This document shows positions 47,603-57,130 of a stretch of DNA of 64,000 nucleotides, one piece after another. Location of the stretch: the NCBI RefSeq assembly GCF_044762665.1, contig NZ_JBIWES010000005.1, positions 124,001-188,000 of the forward strand. Reading direction: 5' to 3'. Every line of letters begins with the position of its first letter. Within the stretch, counting starts at the first letter, position 1. The position numbers and the translations under genes were made by a program. The notes beneath the pieces were generated by a model. That model was not told the origin of the DNA. It searched no databases and saw only the letters and a program-made list of their open reading frames with translations. This DNA is from Peribacillus frigoritolerans_B. Its GTDB lineage: Bacteria > Bacillota > Bacilli > Bacillales > DSM-1321.

Positions 47603-47636
47603 AAATAAAAAAGAATCCATCTTGAAAAAAAATGGA
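47603..47636 (-). terminator. Terminator after the SRPBCC gene
   Basis: GATCCAT ... ATGGATTC hairpin followed on the minus strand by T6. Confidence 0.7.
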
Positions 47637-47688
47637 TCATTTTCTATCTGTGTTGTTCTTTCGATTGCGGAAGATTGACTTAATTCAT

Positions 47689-48147
47689 TCATGATCCACT
47701 TGTTTCTGCTTCAGCTACCTTCTTGACACGTTCTAAAAATTCAACGACCACTTTATCGGTAGCAAATAATAAAAGTAATTTCAAAAACCACTTTAATGGG
47801 CGACTGGTGACTGTATATGTAAAGGAAGTTCTATTGTCATTGATTTTATTTAGTTCGTAAAAAGCTGTAATTTCAAACATTTTTGCAAGTATGAAGCCTA
47901 CTTTTAATTTTTTCTCATTAGTTTCATTCAAATACTCTAATGTTTCTATATCATACTCTTCTGTTCGTTTTCCTTCTCTATATTTTTGGCGATATACGCT
48001 TCCAACCACTTCTTCCGTTATTTTAACCGGCTTTTGTTCAACTACTTGAGGCATGATTTTTTGCATATTTTCTACTGAACCATCAAGAAACTTCCATACC
48101 TGTTCAATTGGTGCGTTTATTTCTATGTCTCTTGTCCATTTTTTCAA
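47689..48147 (-). CDS. SRPBCC (START/Bet v1-like) family protein
   Basis: 152-aa protein: KKWTRDIEINAPIEQVWKFL start, then beta strands ending in TSFTYTVTSRPLKWFLKLLL and a C-terminal helix, the SRPBCC helix-grip fold with a hydrophobic ligand cavity. TTG start with GAGGTG 7 nt upstream. Monocistronic. Ligand unknown. Confidence 0.85.
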   Translation of the reverse strand: MKKWTRDIEINAPIEQVWKFLDGSVENMQKIMPQVVEQKPVKITEEVVGSVYRQKYREGKRTEEYDIETLEYLNETNEKKLKVGFILAKMFEITAFYELNKINDNRTSFTYTVTSRPLKWFLKLLLLFATDKVVVEFLERVKKVAEAETSGS

Positions 48148-48322
48148 TGAAAATCACCTCTACCTATATTATATTTCCTTTATTATGTAAAACCAAATTT
48201 CAAAGCAAATCATTAATTAATTTGAATTATCAAGGATATGAGGGAATGGAATGTCCTTGCCCTTAGTATGTCACTTAAGGCGATAATTCAAAAAGGCATT
48301 GCTTCACTCACCCTACTAATTA

Positions 48323-48475
48323 AATCGCGGTGCTGGGGGAATAGGACTGTATTTAGCGAAACAAGTGTGCAGTCACATCGGTCATGAACCGTCTGTATCG
48401 TCGGAGTTTAGTACGACGTTTACAATCACTTTACAACCACATGGGATACGCCTCCTTGGCAACAAAGCAGATTAA
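48323..48475 (+). pseudogene. C-terminal remnant of a sensor histidine kinase
   Basis: 50 codons without start: NRGAGGIGLYLAKQVCSHIG, then EFSTTFTITLQPH to TAA. GxGGIGLYLAKQV is the G2 box of the HATPase domain and STTFTITL its last strand. Nothing upstream encodes the rest, so the gene has been deleted. Confidence 0.75.
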
Positions 48476-48705
48476 GACATGCACGAACTGTGACAACTTT
48501 GTCATTTCGACGCGTAATTTTGTTATATAAATCGATGGTTTCGGTAATTATTGCCCGCTATACTAAACGTTATTCAGAACATATTTACTTAAATGGAAGG
48601 GATTGTCACTGTCTAATCTAATAGCAGCATGATATGCAAACGTATTACTTCCATGTGGCAGCAATAGCTACATAAAAAACAAAATTTGACCAAGGGGAAT
48701 CGGTT

Positions 48706-50235
48706 ATGAAAACATCAGTAAAAATGTGTTTGTTAATGATTGTAATTATTCTGGCGGCTAGTGGTTTTACACCGGATATAGCTAACGCCGACACAAGTGA
48801 AAAAATTCGAAAGATCGGACAGTTTGTTGAACAGCAAAAAAAAATCAGTAAAATTCCAGGGATATCAATAGTTATTGTAGAAAAGGGGAAAACGGTTTAT
48901 CAAAAAGGATTCGGGTATGCTGATGTAAAGGAGAAAACACCCGTTATTTCTAATACATTATTTGAAATTGGATCGACAACGAAAGCCTTTACTGGTCTAG
49001 CCATTCTGCAATTGGAAAAGGACGGGATGTTAAAGCGATCTGATGATGTCCGGAAGTATATCCCATGGTTGAGGCTAAGAAATAATGGAGAGCCCCAAAC
49101 GATTACTATAAATCAACTTCTTCATCATACCAGCGGGATAGCATCTAATTCTATAGCACAAATTCCTGAAAGTAATGCACATAACGCTCTTGAGTTAAAC
49201 GTAAGGACATTGCTGAATCAGCAATTAAATCGAAAGCCAGGCAGCTCTTTTGAATATGCTACAATCAATTATGATGTACTAGGGCTCGTTATCGAGGTCG
49301 TAACGAAGCAACCATATGAAATGTATATGAAAAAGCAGATATTAGAGCCGATTGGTATGAAAGACTCGTTCGTTGGGCTACAACAAGTTCAGTCCTCTGA
49401 GATGGCTTCCGGCTATAAAATAGGTTTTATGAGAGCGCAGCCATACACACCTCCCATTTATCGGGGGAATGTACCAGCTGGATATATTATCAGCAATACG
49501 AATGATATAGCGAAATGGATGAAACTACAATTAGGAAACTCTCGGAGCAATGCGATCGACAAGCAGCTCATTCAAGAATTGCATATCCCTGATCAGTCAG
49601 TGGAGCCTTTTGATAAGGGCACCTACTATGCCAGTGGATGGGCAGTTATGAAAAAAGACGAAAAACAATATCTATTACATGCCGGAGATAACCCAACATT
49701 TTCCTCTTATTTCATCTTGCAGCCCGATGAACAATTGGGGGTAGCAATTCTGTCCAATATGAATACGAGCTTTACGACAGCCATAGGTCAAGGTGTTATG
49801 AATCTATGGGAAGGAAACAATGTTACTAATAATCATTCAGATAGATATCAAAAGTTGGATAGATTCTTGACCATCCTCTGTATTGCAGTCGGCTGTTTTG
49901 GTTTATTTTTTATCATACTATCCTTAAGAGTAATGAGGAAGCTAGTTAGAAAACAACGTATTAGGACATCATTAAACGTAAAGAGAACCTTACTATTATC
50001 CTTTCATACGTTGATTTCAGCTGCAATTTTGACTCTCACAATCATGTTCCCGGAAATTTTATTTGATGGATTTCCATGGGCATTTATAAAAGTGTGGGCC
50101 CCAACTACGATCACTGTGTTATTTTATAGTGTCCTAGCGACGAGTATCATTTATTATTTGTTTGGGCTATTACTTATTTTTACAAAAAATAATATTGAAT
50201 TAAATAAGAAACAAATCTCGATAAAACAATTTTAA
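48706..50235 (+). CDS. Serine hydrolase (beta-lactamase/class C PBP family) with C-terminal membrane anchor
   Basis: 509-aa protein: signal peptide (~1-28, ending DIANA), then a class C beta-lactamase-like domain with EIGSTTKAFTG (SxxK), YATINYDVLG (YxN) and a HAGDNPTFSSYF box (H-x-G), and three hydrophobic helices in the last ~130 residues (ILCIAVGCFGLFFIILSLRV). Such proteins act on D-amino-acid peptides or esters at the cell surface. Intact catalytic residues argue for activity; substrate unknown. AAGGGG RBS. Confidence 0.9.
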   Translation: MKTSVKMCLLMIVIILAASGFTPDIANADTSEKIRKIGQFVEQQKKISKIPGISIVIVEKGKTVYQKGFGYADVKEKTPVISNTLFEIGSTTKAFTGLAILQLEKDGMLKRSDDVRKYIPWLRLRNNGEPQTITINQLLHHTSGIASNSIAQIPESNAHNALELNVRTLLNQQLNRKPGSSFEYATINYDVLGLVIEVVTKQPYEMYMKKQILEPIGMKDSFVGLQQVQSSEMASGYKIGFMRAQPYTPPIYRGNVPAGYIISNTNDIAKWMKLQLGNSRSNAIDKQLIQELHIPDQSVEPFDKGTYYASGWAVMKKDEKQYLLHAGDNPTFSSYFILQPDEQLGVAILSNMNTSFTTAIGQGVMNLWEGNNVTNNHSDRYQKLDRFLTILCIAVGCFGLFFIILSLRVMRKLVRKQRIRTSLNVKRTLLLSFHTLISAAILTLTIMFPEILFDGFPWAFIKVWAPTTITVLFYSVLATSIIYYLFGLLLIFTKNNIELNKKQISIKQF

Positions 50236-50423
50236 CAATATGTTGATCGATTTGTATTAAAAATGCAGCCTAAGTCTCTCACTTCACCCAACAAGTGTGT
50301 CCTTACTCAGGATTCCTGCTTTTTGAACGCTTTCCCATTAAAGAGCGTGATTATTGAACAATGAGCAGCCGCTTTTTTGCTAGGCAGATCCGAATAGCTC
50401 TATAAATGATTGGATGTAAATAT

Positions 50424-50468
50424 AAGAAACCCAGCTAACCTTCTCATGTAAATGTAGATGGGTTTTTA
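50424..50468 (+). terminator. Candidate terminator
   Basis: AAACCCA ... TGGGTTTTT in the 433-nt gap after the serine hydrolase gene; nothing else is recognised in the gap. Confidence 0.5.
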
Positions 50469-50668
50469 AATTAGATGTGCAAACCAATCCACATAAGTCA
50501 CTCTAATCGACTATACTTTCTAAATAAATACATTTTCTTAAAGAGGAGTTTTAACCAACTCTTTTAAATTCAAATGTCTTTCTGTAAAAAAATTACTTTA
50601 TTATGATTCTCTTTTTTGGTGTTATTCTTGTATAATAAACCAAACGGTTACTTTTTCAGGAGAATCCT

Positions 50669-51928
50669 ATGAATTTTATTTATATTAATCAAAACATATT
50701 AGATAATCTTTTTTATATCTTAGTAAGTATTTTGATTTATTACATTTTATTAGATCATGGCAAAAGATTGAGTCAGTATGTCAGGACCCTTATCACTGCA
50801 TGCATGAGCATTCCTATTATATTATGTATGAAGTTTCCTATTTATATCGATGAATATTGTGTCCACGATCTCCGGCAAATCCCTTTTATAATCGGGACAC
50901 TTTATGGTGGTTGGCCTGTAGGGGCTGCCCTGTTAGTCATCATATTAACTTTTAGGTTTGCTTTTTATGGTTTCAATTTACTTACGGTAATTGTATATAT
51001 CGTAATATTTATTATAACGGCTCTATTTTCTTCAAAATTCAATTCTTTTAATAGAAAAAATAAGCTTAATAGCTCGATACTATTAATTTTATTTCTTGGA
51101 ATACTAACGAGCTTCATTTCACTCGTTATGTCTGATTATTTTCAAATAACGGAGGCGTATGTATTTTACTTTATCATCCTCCCTCCTTTCATTATTGGTT
51201 TAGCTGTTTATATCATGGAAATTTTAAAGGATGCCATTTTAATTCGGACACAAATGATAAGGCTTGAAAAAATGGAGGTAGTCAGCCAGCTTGCAGCCAG
51301 CATTTCACATGAAGTTAGAAATCCTTTAACGGTTGTGAAAGGATTTGTTCAACTGCTAAAGACTCCTGATCTGACTCAGGAAGTAAAAGAACAATATATA
51401 GAGCATGTTGTCAGGGAGCTTAATAGTGCAGAATCCATTATTAGTGAATACTTAGCATTTGCAAAACCTGCACTTGAGAAAGTGGATAGTATTTCAATTA
51501 ACCGTGAAATAGGTTATGTAATTGAAATGATCAAACCATTGGCCAGCATGAATTTAGTTACGATATCTGAACAGTTGGCTCCAGCCCTTACCCGGGGGAA
51601 TATTCAACATTTCAAGCAATGCTTCCTAAACCTCATTAAAAATGGTATAGAGGCGATGCCAAACGGTGGGGAACTTAGTATTGTTTCTTATGTTAATAAT
51701 TTAGACATCATTATCGAAATCAGTGACAATGGAGTGGGAATGAACAAAGAACAAATTAATCGTTTTGGCGAGCCTTATTACAGTTCCAAAGAAAAAGGGA
51801 CAGGGTTGGGATCAATGGTAGCTGTCAAGACCATCCAAACGATGAATGGTACACTTCATATAACTAGCGCTTTGAATAAGGGAACAACGATTTCAATAAC
51901 ACTTCCCGTTTATCAAGAAGGTTATTAA
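50669..51928 (+). CDS. Sensor histidine kinase, KinB-like (5TMR-LYT)
   Basis: 419-aa kinase. Five to six membrane helices (~1-190) containing RQIPFIIGTLYGGWPVGAAL, the 5TMR-LYT type input domain; HisKA with SHEVRNPLTVVKGFVQLLKT (phospho-acceptor His, ~210); HATPase with N box FLNLIKNGIEAMPNG, G1 DNGVGM and G2 GTGLGSMVAVKTIQ. This is the layout of B. subtilis KinB and relatives that feed the sporulation phosphorelay. No response regulator is adjacent, as usual for orphan sporulation kinases. RBS AGGAGAAT. Confidence 0.9.
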   Translation: MNFIYINQNILDNLFYILVSILIYYILLDHGKRLSQYVRTLITACMSIPIILCMKFPIYIDEYCVHDLRQIPFIIGTLYGGWPVGAALLVIILTFRFAFYGFNLLTVIVYIVIFIITALFSSKFNSFNRKNKLNSSILLILFLGILTSFISLVMSDYFQITEAYVFYFIILPPFIIGLAVYIMEILKDAILIRTQMIRLEKMEVVSQLAASISHEVRNPLTVVKGFVQLLKTPDLTQEVKEQYIEHVVRELNSAESIISEYLAFAKPALEKVDSISINREIGYVIEMIKPLASMNLVTISEQLAPALTRGNIQHFKQCFLNLIKNGIEAMPNGGELSIVSYVNNLDIIIEISDNGVGMNKEQINRFGEPYYSSKEKGTGLGSMVAVKTIQTMNGTLHITSALNKGTTISITLPVYQEGY

Positions 51929-51930
51929 AA

Positions 51931-51956
51931 AAAGCCCGCCATTATCGGCGGGCTTC
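51931..51956 (+). terminator. Terminator after the sensor kinase
   Basis: AGCCCGCC-ATTATC-GGCGGGCT, perfect 8-bp GC stem 3 nt after the stop codon. Confidence 0.85.
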
Positions 51957-51957
51957 A

Positions 51958-52008
51958 GACTGTAGACAAACTTGATGAAAACTCGGTTTGCCTGCAGTTT
52001 TTTATTTA
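51958..52008 (+). repeat. Hairpin of the AGACAAACTTGAT type with T-run
   Basis: ACTGTAGACAAAC ... GTTTGCCTGCAGT, 12 of 13 pairs, then T6. A sister hairpin occurs beside the GC-rich repeats at ~4457-4497, so it seems to accompany this repeat family and may double as terminator. Confidence 0.7.
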
Positions 52009-52051
52009 ATATGTTCAGTTGATTTCAGAAATCCGCTCCCTTTCTTTTGTA

Positions 52052-52186
52052 GTCGTTGCTTTCCACTCCAGGCACTCGCTTTCCGCGGGCGGTCCGGGAG
52101 CCTCCTCGGCGCCTATGCGCCTGCGGGGTCTCCCTTGGACACGTTTTCCCGCAGGAGTCTCGCACCTTCCGTTCCAATCAACTTTG
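52052..52186 (-). repeat. Third copy of the GC-rich repeat (inverted)
   Basis: Read on the minus strand it begins GTTGATTGGAACGGAAGGTG and contains CCTGCGGG, GGGAGACCCCGCAGGCGC and CCGCCCGCGGAAAGCGAGTG, like the copies at 4007-4430, with scattered differences. Located between a terminator-type hairpin and the UvrA-like gene. Confidence 0.9.
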
Positions 52187-52321
52187 TTTTAACTTTTTAA
52201 TTCGGAAAATGGAAGCATTCATTGATCTCTTTCATTTCTGATTTGTTGAAAGATATGTTTTTAAGAGGTGGGACACCAAGTATTAATCCAGTTATTTGCC
52301 ATTATCGGCGGACTTTTTACT

Positions 52322-55300
52322 TTATTTTTTCTGGTCAAGGCATTGATAAACCGCCATCATGTCTCGTTTGTTCAATTCACGTATCCGGGCGAAAATGGGG
52401 ATATCGGCAACGGCCTCGGTACGTTCACTTTCAGGGACGACATCTTTTACTTTCCCTGTCAGCCATGTCTGGACGTCAATGTTTTCGACGATTTCTTTAC
52501 GGCCTTCATCATCGATGCCACTGGCATGACAGCTCACACAAGGGATCGTTAATTTATACACACCGTCATGGATGTTGTCTTCTGAAATGACTTTCTTTCC
52601 ATTACAGAATGGGCATTTATGACTTGCTTTAATTTTATTGATTTGGGTAACGATTTTTTTGTAGCCGAATGCTTCATAGACATAGGTTAGTTTTTTGTAT
52701 TTGCCATTGGTGAAATATTTATCAATAATGGTTTCTCTTGTTTCGTTAATATTGGCAAAGTCACAGATGGTGATCTGATTTTTGCTGCTTATTGCTTCGA
52801 TATTGCCTTTAATGCTGCCCCAGAACGGTTGGGTATTTTGAAGAACCACTTCATAGCCGATGAAGCTTGCCAGTTCGAGTTCGAGCATTTTCAACGCCGC
52901 TTGTGTTTCCCGAGGAAGGAATGAGACATCATCAGTGAGTGCGATATCGCCGCCCACAATCGCTTTTAGTTTTTCCAGTTCCGGCAGCTTTCCTACAATT
53001 TTGATGACTTGATCAATTGGCTGTTGGATGATCTCGCGAATGTCCGTATCACCAAACATCAGCTTTTTATGATGTTTGAGAACCGTTCCTTGACAGACTG
53101 GACAGTCGATCATTTCTTTTGTTTCTTTCATCTGCTCTTTAATGATTGATTTCGATACGAAGATATAACGCCCAATGATGAAATTGAATCCTTCCCAAAT
53201 TCGCGATGCCTTGCCTGCTTTATCGTAAAAGGACTTTTCCCAATACCCATATAAGAATGTATGCTTTTCGGCATCTGTCATCTCATTATAGCTTTTACTC
53301 ATGTCGTGACCGAGTTCATTCTTGATCTCATCAAACAGGAATTGCAGTTTTGAATGTTGATAATATTTTAATACTTCCATCACGTCTGGATGTAATAAAC
53401 CATCCCAGAATGGCACGTTTTTGTCTTGAATGACTACATCAAAGTCAAATTTTTCAATGACCCTGCGTCCCGAACAGCTTGGACAATGATTTTCCGCAGA
53501 ATAGAAATCGAAGCTTCTTGTATCTTTATTGGTCGGATGTGCAGCCACTATATGGTTGATCATTCCGCCCAGTTCATAAAGAAACGTATATTGACTGTAC
53601 AAGTGCCGTTCAAGATCGATGGCGATGACAGGTGCGATCGTGTCTGACTCGTACTCCCCATAAATCACACGAGCGATTGGTGATAAGCTTTTTAAAATGC
53701 CGCCCTTATAGACGTTCTCTGCCTTTTTGAAATAGTCCAGATGATTTTCCTGTAAATAATTGATACCAGTTTTTGACCGGAGCTTCGAAGAGATATGCAA
53801 TGGCTCCGCTCGATCGTGACTGTCTTTGTGACGGTAATAATCATCATGACTGACAACGTCAAGATGCTGGACAGGTGTTAGCTGCCTTTTACCAAAATCC
53901 ACGATATAATCCGAGCTCTCCAGCATATAGGCATTATGTTCAATCATGATGATGGAGACGGATTCATCCTCTAGTATGACCCTGACACTGTCAATGAATT
54001 GGTTTAAAATGTTTTGCGATAACCCTTTTGAAGGCTCGTCAAAAATGAACAGCGTGTGCGGGTTTCTTGTCTTCGCAAACAGCTCGGAAACTAAGTGGAC
54101 ACACTGAAATTCACCCGTCGATAGTGTTTGTGTTTTTCTTTCTAACGTCAAATAACCAAGCCCAAGTTTGATCAATAAGCTCAAGCGTTTATGTGCGATG
54201 TCTTCTTTTGGCAATTCTTCAATGATATCTTCGATCGAACGCAGAAAAATATCATCAATTTCATCACTGTATTTGGTTAGTTTCTTTTTAATATCAAGAA
54301 ACGTCGCAACGGTTGACCGGCTGGTGATCGATTTGTTTCGGTCCTGCCCGACCATGACCAGTTTATCCTTTGGATACCGCTTCTGAAAATCTTTGGAGAT
54401 GCATTCATTGACTAGTGTAGATTTACCGCAGCCTGACTCACCCGTAAAGGTAACGAGTCTATTCTTGGGAATCCGGATTTCTTCCATTTGAATATTACGG
54501 CAGTAAAGATCCTGAAATTGATAGTATTCCGATGGAGCTGCTTCATTTCGTTTCCAGCTGATTGGTTTGGGACGCGGTGATTCCTCAACGATTTTCCCGC
54601 CATATTTCCCGCTGCCAGGTCCAAAGAACAATTGGTCATCTGTGCTATCCAGCACCGTGTCTGAGTGATCAATGAGCCAAATTTGATTTTTATAACCTAA
54701 TTGCTTAATCTGTTCCAAAATTTTCAAAAGGGTTTGGTGATCAAGACCGACGGAGATTTCATCAATGATGATCACGGTATTTTCACTTGTTGCCATGAAT
54801 TCGGCCAAATAAAGCCGGGTTAATTCTCCCCCTGACACTGTCCCCATAATACGGTTCAAGCCTAAATAACCAATATTCATATTGATTATATTTTGGAGAA
54901 TATGCTGTTTAGCTTCACTTATATGTAAGGTCTCTGCGAGTGAAAGGATCGTTTCGATGCTTAAGTTGTTGATATCGGATATAGTATGCGGGCGGTCTAA
55001 TAATTCAATGGTATATTGCTCGACTTCTTGATTGTAGCGCTTCCCCTCACACTTTGGACATTCGACGTTTTTCGTCGTACCGCGTCCTTTACAAGCGGGG
55101 CACCAGCCTAAGGCATTATTAAATGAAAAAACTTCCGGAGAAAGATTGAATTTTTCTGCAAGACAAACACGAATCTCTTTAAACACACCAGTATGTGTGC
55201 CAATGGTCGAACGGGGATTGGCTGAAATGGATGATTTGCCGAGAAAAAGGACCAGCGGCATTTCCTCCATCTTGATGGCGCTGAAATTGGTTTCCATAAT

Positions 55301-55492
55301 ATTAGGAAATAAATACTGATATTCAGACTTAGGCAATAAGGAAACGAGACGCTTCTTGGATTCTTCACCAATGGTTTGACAAAAAGTCGTCTTCCCGGAA
55401 CCTGATAAACCAGCAATTCCTAATGATTGGTCGTCAGGCAGTGATGAATCTAAATGGTTTATATTGTTCGCTATTAATCGGTTTATTTTCAT
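52322..55492 (-). CDS. UvrA-like ABC ATPase with extended zinc-binding C-terminus
   Basis: 1056-aa protein. Two UvrA-type ABC domains within the first ~620 residues: GIAGLSGSGKTTFCQTIGEE and GESGCGKSTLVNECIS (Walker A), VSGGELTRLYLAEF signature, with CPACKG/CPKCEG zinc motif (~130-150). The remaining ~430 residues are not canonical UvrA: CPSCSGRR, CPVCQGT, then CPFCNGKK ... CVSCHASG. The helicase-loading and UvrB-interaction parts of true UvrA are not evident. Relatives protect against DNA-binding antibiotics or act in unusual repair. No uvrB or uvrC is adjacent. Long monocistron. Confidence 0.8.
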   Translation of the reverse strand: MKINRLIANNINHLDSSLPDDQSLGIAGLSGSGKTTFCQTIGEESKKRLVSLLPKSEYQYLFPNIMETNFSAIKMEEMPLVLFLGKSSISANPRSTIGTHTGVFKEIRVCLAEKFNLSPEVFSFNNALGWCPACKGRGTTKNVECPKCEGKRYNQEVEQYTIELLDRPHTISDINNLSIETILSLAETLHISEAKQHILQNIINMNIGYLGLNRIMGTVSGGELTRLYLAEFMATSENTVIIIDEISVGLDHQTLLKILEQIKQLGYKNQIWLIDHSDTVLDSTDDQLFFGPGSGKYGGKIVEESPRPKPISWKRNEAAPSEYYQFQDLYCRNIQMEEIRIPKNRLVTFTGESGCGKSTLVNECISKDFQKRYPKDKLVMVGQDRNKSITSRSTVATFLDIKKKLTKYSDEIDDIFLRSIEDIIEELPKEDIAHKRLSLLIKLGLGYLTLERKTQTLSTGEFQCVHLVSELFAKTRNPHTLFIFDEPSKGLSQNILNQFIDSVRVILEDESVSIIMIEHNAYMLESSDYIVDFGKRQLTPVQHLDVVSHDDYYRHKDSHDRAEPLHISSKLRSKTGINYLQENHLDYFKKAENVYKGGILKSLSPIARVIYGEYESDTIAPVIAIDLERHLYSQYTFLYELGGMINHIVAAHPTNKDTRSFDFYSAENHCPSCSGRRVIEKFDFDVVIQDKNVPFWDGLLHPDVMEVLKYYQHSKLQFLFDEIKNELGHDMSKSYNEMTDAEKHTFLYGYWEKSFYDKAGKASRIWEGFNFIIGRYIFVSKSIIKEQMKETKEMIDCPVCQGTVLKHHKKLMFGDTDIREIIQQPIDQVIKIVGKLPELEKLKAIVGGDIALTDDVSFLPRETQAALKMLELELASFIGYEVVLQNTQPFWGSIKGNIEAISSKNQITICDFANINETRETIIDKYFTNGKYKKLTYVYEAFGYKKIVTQINKIKASHKCPFCNGKKVISEDNIHDGVYKLTIPCVSCHASGIDDEGRKEIVENIDVQTWLTGKVKDVVPESERTEAVADIPIFARIRELNKRDMMAVYQCLDQKK

Positions 55493-55694
55493 TTGTAACT
55501 CCTCTCCATTTTATTAAGCTCAGTCTTTCATATTAGCACAGCGATATATGTATTTGGTATTTTTTTAAACGGTAACCCCACCCTTCCATTCTTTCACATT
55601 CCGCTCATCTAAAAACCCATTATTCAGCGATAAAATAAAAACGGCTGAAATATACAAACACGATTAATATTTAACCACTTGTTTTCTGGAAATT

Positions 55695-55727
55695 AATCAG
55701 TTAAACTGACTATATTATTAACTGATT
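55695..55727. promoter_or_regulatory. MarR operator candidate
   Basis: Perfect 10-bp inverted repeat AATCAGTTAA (55695-55704) and TTAACTGATT (55718-55727), with an inner CAGTT-A-AACTG palindrome. It lies 20-50 nt before the MarR start. Confidence 0.65.
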
Positions 55728-55749
55728 ATCATTGGAGGTGAAAATTTAA

Positions 55750-56169
55750 TTGAATAAGTGGAATCAATCTTATGGTTTTTTGCTTGGAAAGGTTTTGCAG
55801 CAAATGGAAAGTAAATTCGCTGAAGGACTTATCCCATTTAATATTAACGCAAGACAATATGGAGTGCTTTTATTCATTATGGAAAACCCTTACTCATCAC
55901 AAAAAGATATTTCTGAAAACCTGCAAATCGACCGAACAACTATGGTGAGTCATATTGATCATATGGAAACTTTAGGATTTGTTGAGCGGACAAAGAATCC
56001 GACTGATAGAAGATCCTATAGCCTTCTGATTACTGAAAAAGGTAAAGATGTATTGGATTCGCGCTGGGAATTTTTAACCAATATAGAAACAGAAGTTTTA
56101 ACCCCTTTAAATGAGCAAGAAAGACAATTGCTTAAAGATTTTCTCGTTAAAATTTGGAGGTCACTATAG
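55750..56169 (+). CDS. MarR-family transcriptional regulator
   Basis: 139-aa winged-helix protein: INARQYGVLLFIMENPYSSQ, KDISENLQIDRTTMVSHIDH, METLGFVERTKNPTDRRSYS (wing with DRR). TTG start, GGAGGTG before it. It precedes a rhodanese gene by 20 nt; the pair is probably one operon with autoregulation through the inverted repeat at 55695-55727. The lack of a conserved OhrR cysteine near the N-terminus argues against a peroxide sensor. Confidence 0.9.
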   Translation: MNKWNQSYGFLLGKVLQQMESKFAEGLIPFNINARQYGVLLFIMENPYSSQKDISENLQIDRTTMVSHIDHMETLGFVERTKNPTDRRSYSLLITEKGKDVLDSRWEFLTNIETEVLTPLNEQERQLLKDFLVKIWRSL

Positions 56170-56189
56170 AAAACAGGAGGTAATAAAAT

Positions 56190-56582
56190 ATGAATGCACT
56201 TGATTATTTTAACGCACGTCTTCAAGCAACAATAAGCCCTATGGATTATTTGAGATCCAAGCAAATGGACCCCGAGAAATACTTCTTAATCGATGTAAGA
56301 AACGGTCCCATTCATTTAAGAAGTTTAACCATTAAGGATGCTAATGTTATCCCTGAACTAGAATTACCAGATCGTTTAAATGAAATACCAAAAGAAAAGG
56401 AAATCATTGTTTATTGCTGGGATGTCTGGTGCAATACTGCTGCCAAAGTGGCAAAGGTTTTATTGGAACGAGGTTATAACGTTAAAGAGTTGACCGGAGG
56501 TATTGCGGCGTGGCAGGAGATGAACTTTCCTGTTTCAAAATCAACCCAAGATTCAAACATAAATGATAATTGCGGGTGCTGA
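56190..56582 (+). CDS. Rhodanese-like sulfurtransferase
   Basis: 130-aa single rhodanese domain: YFLIDVRNGPIHLRSLTIKD, EIIVYCWDVWCNTAAKVAKV, LLERGYNVKELTGGIAAWQE. Active-site loop starts at the Cys of YCWDVWC, with a second Cys five residues on; the chain ends DNCGC. The family transfers sulfane sulfur or acts as redox relay. AGGAGG RBS. MarR gene upstream; the frameshifted EVE gene starts at its stop codon. Confidence 0.9.
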   Translation: MNALDYFNARLQATISPMDYLRSKQMDPEKYFLIDVRNGPIHLRSLTIKDANVIPELELPDRLNEIPKEKEIIVYCWDVWCNTAAKVAKVLLERGYNVKELTGGIAAWQEMNFPVSKSTQDSNINDNCGC

Positions 56583-56587
56583 CTCAA

Positions 56588-57050
56588 GTGCAAAACAATA
56601 CAAGGTATTGGATTGGAGTTGCTTCTCGCGACCATGTAATGAAGGGTATCGATGGTGGATTCGCCCAACTTTGTCACGGTAAAGAGGCTCCTTTAAAAAA
56701 GATGAAAAATGGAGATTGGATCATTTAATTACTCTTCTAAGGTAAGTCTTAAGCAAAGTACTGTTCTTCAAAAATTCACTGCTTTAGGTAAGGTTATCGA
56801 TGATGATGTTTTTCAGATTGATATGGGAAATGGTTTCATGCCATTCCGAAGAAATATAGATTTCATCAATTGTACAGAAACATCGATTCAACCATTAATC
56901 CCACACCTCGCCTTCATTAAAAATAAGAAGCGTTGGGGTTATCCTTTTCGATTTGGCCATTTTGAGATAAGTGAAAAAGATTTTAAACTACTTGCAGAAA
57001 AAATGGTGGAAGTTAAAAGCACTAATCTAAACAGCCCTGTGCTTCCCTGA
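56588..57050 (+). pseudogene. EVE-domain protein (UPF0310), single-base frameshift
   Basis: GTG start 6 nt after the rhodanese stop codon; frame 1 reads YWIGVASRDHVMKGIDGGFA, QLCHGKEAPLKKMKNGDWII then stops. Removing one A from TTTAATT (56727-56728) continues as YYSSKVSLKQSTVLQKFTAL ... RFGHFEISEKDFKLL, giving 153 aa, the normal size of UPF0310/EVE proteins. All other EVE motifs are intact, so this is either a very recent mutation or a base-call error. EVE domains read modified nucleic-acid bases. Confidence 0.82.
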
Positions 57051-57065
57051 CACAGCTATATAGCA

Positions 57066-57094
57066 TAAAGCCCCTCTCGATAAGAGAAGGGCAT
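57066..57094. terminator. Hairpin between EVE gene and sspL
   Basis: GCCCcTCTC-GATAA-GAGAaGGGC; short T-run on the minus strand. Convergent genes on either side. Confidence 0.55.
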
Positions 57095-57130
57095 TCCTAT
57101 AAAGTATGACCACATTTTTATCCAATACGC

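Noticed and set aside
52268..52552. Plus-strand frame with a hydrophobic start opposite the UvrA-like gene end
   Set aside because: Mostly antisense to conserved coding sequence with no RBS.
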